DNA from: Streptomyces narbonensis
GTDB taxonomy: Bacteria > Actinomycetota > Actinomycetes > Streptomycetales > Streptomycetaceae
DNA length: 64,000 bases
Assembly (NCBI RefSeq): GCF_014649015.1
Contig: NZ_BMSF01000013.1
Location: 124,001-188,000 of the forward strand
Reading direction: 5' to 3'
Of the stretch, positions 58,288-64,000 are shown in pieces. The first letter of the stretch is position 1. Every line of letters begins with the position of its first letter. The notes under the pieces were generated by a model. That model was not told the DNA's origin, did no database searches, and saw only the letters and a list, made by a program, of their open reading frames with translations. A program made the translations under genes and the position numbers.

Positions 58288-59214
58288 ATGGGCCGGTTCG
58301 TCATCCGACGAATCCTTCAGATGGTGCCCGTCTTCATCGGCACCACGTTGATCGTCTACTTTCTCGTCACGCAGATGGGTGGCGATCCCATCCAGAACCT
58401 GTACGGCGAGAAGCCCGTACCCGACAACATCAGAGCGACGCTCACCGCTCAGTACCACCTGGACGACCCGTTCTTCGTCCGGTACTGGTACTACTTCAGT
58501 GGGCTGCTCCAGGGCGACTTCGGCGAGTCCATCGCCCAAGGCCGGCCCATCGCCGAGCTCCTCGTCGAGGCCTGGCCGGAGACGCTGAAGGTCGCCGGTG
58601 TGGCCTTCGTCTTCGAGCTCGTCATCGGCGTCGTCGCCGGTGTGCTCGCGGGCATGCGCCGCGGCAGCTTCATCGACAACCTGGTGCTCGTCTCCACCCT
58701 GACCGTCATCGCCATCCCGATCTTCGTGCTCGGCAATGTCGGCCAGACCTTCCTGGGACAGGAATGGGGACTGTTCCCCGTCGCCGGTACCGACGACGGA
58801 TTCATCAGCTATCTGCTCCCGGGTATGGTGCTCGGCTCGGTGTCGCTCGCCTATATCGCGCGCCTCGCACGGGCCTCGGTCGCGGAGAACCTCCGCGCCG
58901 ACTACATCCGGACCGCGAAGGCAAAGGGCCTGCCGAAGAGCCGGGTCATCGGCATCCACGTGCTGCGCAACTCGCTGATCCCCGTCGTCACCTACCTGGG
59001 CGCCGACCTCGGCTCCCTCATGGGCGGCGCGATCGTCACCGAGGGCATCTTCAACATCCCCGGCGTGGGCTTCCAGCTGTTCAGCTCGCTGAACGTGGAG
59101 GACGGGCCGGCCGTCGTCGGATTCGTCAGCCTGCTGGTGCTGGTCTACCTGATCACCGCACTCGTCGTGGACATGCTGTACGCCGTGCTGGACCCGAGGA
59201 TTCGCTATGAGTAA
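58288..59214 (+). CDS. Oligopeptide ABC transporter permease (OppB/DppB type)
   Basis: This 308-aa inner membrane protein has six hydrophobic helices (ILQMVPVFIGTTLIVYFLV; LKVAGVAFVFELVIGVVAGVLAG; LVLVSTLTVIAIPIFVLGNVGQTF; LLPGMVLGSVSLAYIARLARAS; IPVVTYLGADLGSLMGGAIVTEG; GFVSLLVLVYLITALVVDMLY). The EAA-like loop is NLRADYIRTAKAKGLPKSRVIGIHVLRNSLIPV, where the ATPase contacts. Aggagg precedes ATG 58288. The next permease gene starts before its stop (8-bp overlap). Confidence 0.95.
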   Translation: MGRFVIRRILQMVPVFIGTTLIVYFLVTQMGGDPIQNLYGEKPVPDNIRATLTAQYHLDDPFFVRYWYYFSGLLQGDFGESIAQGRPIAELLVEAWPETLKVAGVAFVFELVIGVVAGVLAGMRRGSFIDNLVLVSTLTVIAIPIFVLGNVGQTFLGQEWGLFPVAGTDDGFISYLLPGMVLGSVSLAYIARLARASVAENLRADYIRTAKAKGLPKSRVIGIHVLRNSLIPVVTYLGADLGSLMGGAIVTEGIFNIPGVGFQLFSSLNVEDGPAVVGFVSLLVLVYLITALVVDMLYAVLDPRIRYE

Positions 59215-60157
59215 CACGACCAAGTCGCCCGAAGAGGCCTTCGCCGAGGGCATGGCCGGGACCGTCGTGCCCGACGTGTCCTCCAAGCAGGACAAGACGC
59301 GCAGTCTTGCCCAAGACGCCCTCCGGGACCTGATCCGCCGTCCGATGTTCATCGTCTCGGGCATCCTGATCGTCGCGATCCTGATCATCGCGTCCTTCCC
59401 GACCCTCTTCACGAGTGTCGACCCGCTCGCGTGCGACCTGAAGCACTCGATGGAGGGGCCGAGCGGAAGCGCCTGGTTCGGCTACAACTTCCAGGGCTGC
59501 GACGTCTATTCGCAGACCATCTACGGCACCCGCAACTCGATCATCGTGGGTGTGCTGACGACCATCTTCTCCCTGATCATCGGCGGCCTCGTCGGTGTTC
59601 TCGGTGGCTTCTTCGGCAAGTGGACGGACGCCCTCCTCTCGTTCGTCACCAACGTCTTCTTCGGACTGCCGCTGCTGCTCGCCGCGATCGTCATCCTGAA
59701 CAACTTCCGTGACGAGAAGGGCATGCGCAACGCCGGCGTGATGGCCGTGGTCCTGACGCTGAGCGTGGTCGGCTGGATGTCCATGGCCCGCGTCATGCGA
59801 GGCGCCGTCATGCAGGTCAAGCAGGCCGACTACGTGGCCGCCGCTCGCTCGCTCGGTGCCTCCACCTCGCGGATGATGTTCCGTCACGTACTGCCGAACT
59901 CGATCACCCCGCTCATCGTGGTCGCCACGATCTCGCTGGGTGCCGTCATCGGCGCCGAAGCAACCCTGAGCTTCCTGGGTATCGGCATCAGGCCCCCGGC
60001 CATCTCCTGGGGCGTGATGATCTCCGAGGCGCAGGGACGTATCTCGCAGGGACTGCACCCGCTGCTGTTCCCGTCCGGAATGCTCACCATCACGGTCCTC
60101 GCCTTCATCATGCTCGGCGACGCGGTCCGTGACGCCTTCGACCCGAAGCTGCGCTGA
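59207..60157 (+). CDS. Oligopeptide ABC transporter permease (OppC/DppC type)
   Basis: This 316-aa membrane protein has a cytosolic N-terminus, one helix (MFIVSGILIVAILIIASFPTLF), an external segment with paired Cys, and five further helices including GVLTTIFSLIIGGLVGVLGGFFG and VVATISLGAVIGAEATLSFLGIG. The EAA-like motif is KQADYVAAARSLGASTSRMMFRHVLPNSITPL. It pairs with the previous permease; the 8-bp overlap couples their translation. The downstream ATPase gene begins 17 bp after its stop. Confidence 0.95.
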   Translation: MSNTTKSPEEAFAEGMAGTVVPDVSSKQDKTRSLAQDALRDLIRRPMFIVSGILIVAILIIASFPTLFTSVDPLACDLKHSMEGPSGSAWFGYNFQGCDVYSQTIYGTRNSIIVGVLTTIFSLIIGGLVGVLGGFFGKWTDALLSFVTNVFFGLPLLLAAIVILNNFRDEKGMRNAGVMAVVLTLSVVGWMSMARVMRGAVMQVKQADYVAAARSLGASTSRMMFRHVLPNSITPLIVVATISLGAVIGAEATLSFLGIGIRPPAISWGVMISEAQGRISQGLHPLLFPSGMLTITVLAFIMLGDAVRDAFDPKLR

Positions 60158-60174
60158 GAGTAAGGACGAACGCA

Positions 60175-61233
60175 GTGACCACCATCGACAAGACCGCGAG
60201 CGTTCCCGCGCCGCGTGACGGCGCGACCTTCGACGGTCCGCTCCTCGACGTGCGCGACCTCCACGTGGAGTTCCGCACCCGTGAGGGCGTCGCGAAGGCC
60301 GTGAACGGTGTCTCGTACTCCGTGAAGGCCGGCGAGACCCTCGCCGTCCTCGGCGAGTCCGGTTCCGGCAAGTCCGTGACCGCTCAGGCCATCATGGGCA
60401 TCCTCGACACCCCGCCGGGTTTCGTGACCAAGGGAGAGATCGTCTTCCGTGGTCAGGACATGCTCAAGATGTCCGACGAGGAGCACCGCAAGGTGCGCGG
60501 CAGCAAGATCGCGATGATCTTCCAGGACGCGCTCTCCTCGCTCAACCCCGTGCTCAGCGTCGGCTACCAGCTCGGCGAGATGTTCCGGGTGCACCAGGGC
60601 CTCTCCAAGAAGGAGGCCAAGGTCAAGGCGATCGAGCTGATGGACCGGGTGAAGATCCCGGCCGCCGCGGCTCGCGTCAACGACTACCCGCACCAGTTCT
60701 CGGGCGGTATGCGCCAGCGCATCATGATCGCGATGGCGCTCGCCCTGGAGCCGGACCTGATCATCGCGGACGAGCCCACCACGGCGCTCGACGTGACCGT
60801 TCAGGCCCAGGTGATGGACCTCCTCGCGGAGCTCCAGCGCGAGTACAACATGGGTCTGATCCTGATCACCCACGACCTCGGCGTCGTCGCCGACGTCGCG
60901 GACAAGATCGCCGTGATGTACGCGGGCCGGATCGTCGAGCAGGCGCCGGTGCACGAGCTGTACAAGCGCCCGGCCCACCCCTACACCAAGGGGCTCCTCG
61001 AGTCGATCCCGCGCCTGGACCAGAAGGGCCAGGAACTGTACGCGATCAAGGGTCTGCCGCCGAACCTGCTGAAGATCCCGTCGGGCTGCGCCTTCAACCC
61101 GCGCTGCCCGAAGGCGGACGACGTCTGCCGTACGGACATTCCGGTCCTCGTGCCGGTCACCGAGCAGGACGGCACGGATCTCCCGGGTCGCGGTAGCGCC
61201 TGCCACTTCTGGAAGGAGACGATCCATGGCTGA
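60175..61233 (+). CDS. Oligopeptide ABC transporter ATP-binding protein (DppD/OppD type)
   Basis: This 352-aa ATPase has Walker A GESGSGKS (60-67), Q-loop near residue 117, signature FSGGMRQR (175-182) and Walker B LIIADEP (195-201). The C-terminal peptide-transporter extension has CAFNPRCPKADDVC, a cysteine motif seen in Opp/Dpp ATPases. The start is GTG 60175 with aagga upstream. It overlaps the next ATPase gene by 8 bp; the two form the heterodimeric motor. Confidence 0.95.
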   Translation: MTTIDKTASVPAPRDGATFDGPLLDVRDLHVEFRTREGVAKAVNGVSYSVKAGETLAVLGESGSGKSVTAQAIMGILDTPPGFVTKGEIVFRGQDMLKMSDEEHRKVRGSKIAMIFQDALSSLNPVLSVGYQLGEMFRVHQGLSKKEAKVKAIELMDRVKIPAAAARVNDYPHQFSGGMRQRIMIAMALALEPDLIIADEPTTALDVTVQAQVMDLLAELQREYNMGLILITHDLGVVADVADKIAVMYAGRIVEQAPVHELYKRPAHPYTKGLLESIPRLDQKGQELYAIKGLPPNLLKIPSGCAFNPRCPKADDVCRTDIPVLVPVTEQDGTDLPGRGSACHFWKETIHG

Positions 61234-62314
61234 GCTCAGCAAGAACGACGAGGCCGTGGCCGCCGCTGTCGAGGCCCCTGTCGGCCGCGGCGAGCCGATC
61301 CTCCAGGTGCGCAACCTGAAGAAGCACTTCCCGCTGACGCAGGGCATCCTGTTCAAGCGCCAGGTCGGCGCGGTCAAGGCCGTGGACGGGGTCTCCTTCG
61401 ACCTCCACCAGGGCGAGACCCTCGGCATCGTGGGCGAGTCCGGCTGTGGCAAGTCCACGGTCGCCAAGCTCCTGATGAACCTGGAGAAGGCCACCGCCGG
61501 CGAGGTCTTCTACAAGGGCCAGGACATCACCAAGCTGTCCGGGCGCGCGCTGAAGGCCGTCCGCCGCAACATCCAGATGGTGTTCCAGGACCCGTACACC
61601 TCGCTCAACCCGCGCATGACGGTCGGCGACATCATCGGCGAACCCTTCGACATCCACCCCGAGGTGGCTCCGAAGGGCGACCGTCGCCGCAAGGTGCAGG
61701 AGCTCCTCGATGTCGTCGGTCTGAACCCCGAGTACATCAACCGGTACCCGCACCAGTTCTCCGGCGGTCAGCGCCAGCGCATCGGCATCGCCCGGGGCCT
61801 CGCGCTCAACCCGGAGATCATCATCTGCGACGAGCCGGTCTCGGCCCTGGACGTCTCCGTCCAGGCGCAGGTCATCAACCTGATGGAGAAGCTCCAGGAC
61901 GAGTACAACCTGTCCTACGTCTTCATCGCGCACGACCTGTCGATCGTTCGGCACATCTCGGACCGCGTCGGCGTCATGTACCTCGGCAAGATGGCCGAGA
62001 TCGGTACGGACGAGCAGATCTACGAGCACCCGACGCACCCGTACACGCAGGCGCTGCTCTCCGCGGTGCCGGTGCCGGACCCGGAGGCCCGCGCGCACCG
62101 CGAGCGGATCATCCTCACCGGCGACGTCCCCTCGCCGGCCAACCCGCCGTCGGGCTGCAGCTTCCGCACCCGCTGCTGGAAGGCGCAGGAGAAGTGCTCC
62201 ACGGAGGTTCCGGTCCTCGCGATCCCGGAGGTCTTCCAGGGGCAGGACATCCAGGCCGCGCACTTCTCGGCGTGCCACTTCGCCGAGGAGAAGAACGTCG
62301 TCCACGCCGGATGA
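61226..62314 (+). CDS. Oligopeptide ABC transporter ATP-binding protein (DppF/OppF type)
   Basis: This 362-aa ATPase has Walker A GESGCGKST (70-78), Q-loop QDPYTSLNPR, signature SGGQRQR (179-185) and Walker B IIICDEPVSALD (198-209). The Cys-rich tail CSFRTRCWKAQEKC is typical of the family. It is the second motor subunit. A hairpin at 62336-62366 closes the five-gene operon (SBP, two permeases, two ATPases). Confidence 0.95.
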   Translation: MAELSKNDEAVAAAVEAPVGRGEPILQVRNLKKHFPLTQGILFKRQVGAVKAVDGVSFDLHQGETLGIVGESGCGKSTVAKLLMNLEKATAGEVFYKGQDITKLSGRALKAVRRNIQMVFQDPYTSLNPRMTVGDIIGEPFDIHPEVAPKGDRRRKVQELLDVVGLNPEYINRYPHQFSGGQRQRIGIARGLALNPEIIICDEPVSALDVSVQAQVINLMEKLQDEYNLSYVFIAHDLSIVRHISDRVGVMYLGKMAEIGTDEQIYEHPTHPYTQALLSAVPVPDPEARAHRERIILTGDVPSPANPPSGCSFRTRCWKAQEKCSTEVPVLAIPEVFQGQDIQAAHFSACHFAEEKNVVHAG

Positions 62315-62335
62315 CGCTCTGCTAGACGCGCACGA

Positions 62336-62366
62336 GAGGGGCCCGGCCGGTTCGGCCGGGCCCCTC
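62336..62366 (+). terminator. Terminator of the oligopeptide ABC operon
   Basis: Arms gaggggcccggccg (62336-62349) and cggccgggcccctc (62353-62366) form a perfect 14-bp stem with loop gtt, 21 bp after the dppF-like stop. It separates the operon from the second binding-protein gene. Confidence 0.88.
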
Positions 62367-62448
62367 TTCGCGCGCCCGCGCCTCAAGCGGTCGGCGCACC
62401 GATGGGTGCCGAGAACATGCACGCCTCCTGAATTCGGGTCATATTGAG

Positions 62449-62467
62449 CCCTAAGTCACACTTAGGG
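62449..62467. promoter_or_regulatory. Candidate operator upstream of the second SBP gene
   Basis: The sequence ccctaagtcacacttaggg is a perfect inverted repeat with 8-bp arms around cac, ending 18 bp before ATG 62486. Its position over the presumed promoter/leader and its likeness to the TAAGT dyad before the first SBP gene suggest binding of a shared regulator. Confidence 0.55.
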
Positions 62468-62485
62468 ACATATGGGAGGCACTCC

Positions 62486-64000
62486 ATGCGTGGAGCCACG
62501 CACGCCAAGTGGGCCGCTCTGGCCACCGCAGTCGCCCTAGCGGCGACCGCCTGTGGTGGTGGCGACGACAGCGGCGGCGGAGGGGCCGACGGCATCGTGA
62601 CCTCCTCGTGGGGAGACCCGCAGAACCCGCTGGAGCCCGCCAACACCAACGAGGTGCAGGGCGGCAAGGTCCTGTCCATGATCTTCCGGGGGCTCAAGCA
62701 GTACGACCCGAAGACCGGCGAGGCCAAGGACATGCTCGCCGAGAAGATCGAGACCACCGACTCGATCAACTTCACCATCACGGTCAAGGACGGCTGGACC
62801 TTCTCCAACGGCGAGAAGGTGACCGCCGAGTCCTTCGTCGACGCCTGGAACTACGGCGCCGATCTGAAGAACAACCAGAAGAACGCCTACTTCTTCGGCC
62901 AGATCGAGGGCTACGACAAGGTCCACCCCGAGAAGGGCGAGCCGTCCGCCACGTCCATGTCCGGCCTCAAGGTCACCGGCCCCCAGACCTTCACGGTCAA
63001 GCTCACCCAGAAGTTCTCCACCTGGCCCATCACCCTCGGCTACGCGGCCTTCTCGCCGCTGCCCCAGGCCTTCTTCGACGACCGCCAGGCCTGGCTGTCG
63101 AAGCCCATCGGCAACGGCCCGTACACCGTCGACTCGTACACCAAGGGCTCCGAGATGGCCCTCAAGCGGTGGGACGGCTACCCCGGCACCGACAAGGCGC
63201 AGAACGGCGGCATCACCCTCAAGGTCTACACCGACAACAACACCGCCTACACCGACCTGACGGCCGGAAACCTCGACCTCGTCGACGACGTCCCCGCCGC
63301 CCAGCTCAAGAACGTCTCCGCCGACCTCGGCGACCGGTACATCAACGTCCCCGCCGGCATCATCCAGACCCTGTCCTTCCCGTTCTACGACCCGGCCTGG
63401 AACAAGCCCGGGCAGGAGAAGCTCCGCCAGGGCATCTCCATGGCGATCGACCGGAACCAGATCACCGAGACGATCTTCCAGAAGACCCGCACCCCCGCCG
63501 TCGACTGGACCTCCCCGGTCCTCGGTGAGGAGGGCGGCTTCAAGGACATCTGCGGCGACTTCTGCAAGTACGACGCGGCCGAGGCGAAGAAGCTCGTCGC
63601 AGAGGGCGGCGGCATCCCGGGCGGCACGATGAAGATCTCGTACAACGCCGACACGGGCTCCCACAAGGAATGGGTCGACGCGGTCTGCAACTCCATCAAC
63701 CGCGCCCTCGGCAACGACAACGCCTGCGTCGGCAACCCGATCGGCACCTTCGCCGACTACCGCAACCAGGTCACCACGCAGAAGCTCAAGGGCCCGTTCC
63801 GTGCCGGCTGGCAGATGGACTACCCGCTCATCCAGAACTTCCTGCAGCCGCTGTACTACACGAACGCCTCGTCCAACGACGGCAAGTACAGCGACCCCGA
63901 GTTCGACAAGCTGGTCAACCAGGCCAACGCCGAGTCCGACATCGCCAAGGCCGTCGGACTCTTCCAGCAGGCCGAGGGCATCCTCCGCGACGACATGGGC
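62486..64000 (+). CDS. Second oligopeptide solute-binding lipoprotein (3' end beyond window)
   Basis: The 505 visible codons start at ATG 62486 with gggaggc upstream and run off the window without a stop. Signal MRGATHAKWAALATAVALAATAC is nearly the same as that of the 56556 protein (MRGAKSAKWVAGAIVVALAATAC), and both have matching SBP_bac_5 blocks (WTFSNGEKVTAESFVDAWNYG; FPFYDPAWNKPGQEKLRQGISMAIDRNQITETI). They look like paralogues serving the same transporter with different peptide preference. It has its own promoter region after the operon terminator. Confidence 0.92.
   Translation, partial: MRGATHAKWAALATAVALAATACGGGDDSGGGGADGIVTSSWGDPQNPLEPANTNEVQGGKVLSMIFRGLKQYDPKTGEAKDMLAEKIETTDSINFTITVKDGWTFSNGEKVTAESFVDAWNYGADLKNNQKNAYFFGQIEGYDKVHPEKGEPSATSMSGLKVTGPQTFTVKLTQKFSTWPITLGYAAFSPLPQAFFDDRQAWLSKPIGNGPYTVDSYTKGSEMALKRWDGYPGTDKAQNGGITLKVYTDNNTAYTDLTAGNLDLVDDVPAAQLKNVSADLGDRYINVPAGIIQTLSFPFYDPAWNKPGQEKLRQGISMAIDRNQITETIFQKTRTPAVDWTSPVLGEEGGFKDICGDFCKYDAAEAKKLVAEGGGIPGGTMKISYNADTGSHKEWVDAVCNSINRALGNDNACVGNPIGTFADYRNQVTTQKLKGPFRAGWQMDYPLIQNFLQPLYYTNASSNDGKYSDPEFDKLVNQANAESDIAKAVGLFQQAEGILRDDMG

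Overview
The window is a high-GC actinobacterial chromosome segment, almost certainly Streptomyces. The evidence is the third-position GC bias, frequent GTG starts, SARP/AfsR-type regulators, SpoIIE/anti-sigma phosphatases, GntR regulators, an S8 protease with a P-domain and a GH18 chitinase with a DasR-like box. No rRNA, tRNA, transposase or CRISPR array was seen.

Region 1 (1-3116) is conserved core: the 3' end of ispH, polyphosphate glucokinase (ppgK), a DUF6542 membrane protein and the GTPase gene ychF.

Region 2 (3115-24325) is a 21.2-kb integrated mobile element in the 3' end of ychF. A 16-bp core (ttccgcttcaacgtct) is repeated at 3099-3114 (attL) and 24310-24325 (attR). The element supplies a new TAA stop to ychF, and the presumed native TGA stop and native terminator now lie 21 kb away. 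Its backbone is a tyrosine integrase, an XRE repressor divergent from a small excisionase-like HTH gene, a DUF3631 P-loop protein, a MobC-like accessory protein and an HUH-type relaxase. No FtsK/TraB-like translocase is visible, so it looks like an integrative mobilizable element rather than a classical self-transmissible AICE. Its cargo has four parts: (a) a metabolic-looking block (HAD protein, SAM methyltransferase, phosphotransferase-like protein, an unknown protein, an XRE-TPR regulator, a Nudix hydrolase); (b) a lone PIN-domain protein; (c) a tightly coupled three-gene unit of a HEPN-like protein, a KGGVGR-variant ParA-like ATPase and a second P-loop ATPase, with a decayed extra copy of the last gene upstream; (d) a caspase-EACC1 pair followed by DUF6000, HEAT-repeat and CPCC proteins that resemble immunity genes. 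Parts (b)-(d) look like a defence or conflict island, and (c) is the best candidate for an undescribed system.

Region 3 (24326-64000) returns to chromosome. It holds a repeat protein, an AfsR-like SARP-NB-ARC-TPR regulator, a DUF4232 lipoprotein, a threonine-synthase-like enzyme, a subtilisin-like protease, a DUF4190/septum-formation-like protein, a lipoprotein, a chitinase, a GntR regulator, a small SPOR protein, a MutT-like Nudix enzyme, two serine-phosphatase/anti-sigma proteins, PspA with a TPM-domain protein, a GH18-like protein, a three-gene succinate dehydrogenase/fumarate reductase operon, an unusual oligopeptide-binding lipoprotein, typA, and an oligopeptide ABC operon (SBP, two permeases, two ATPases) followed by a second SBP gene cut by the window end.
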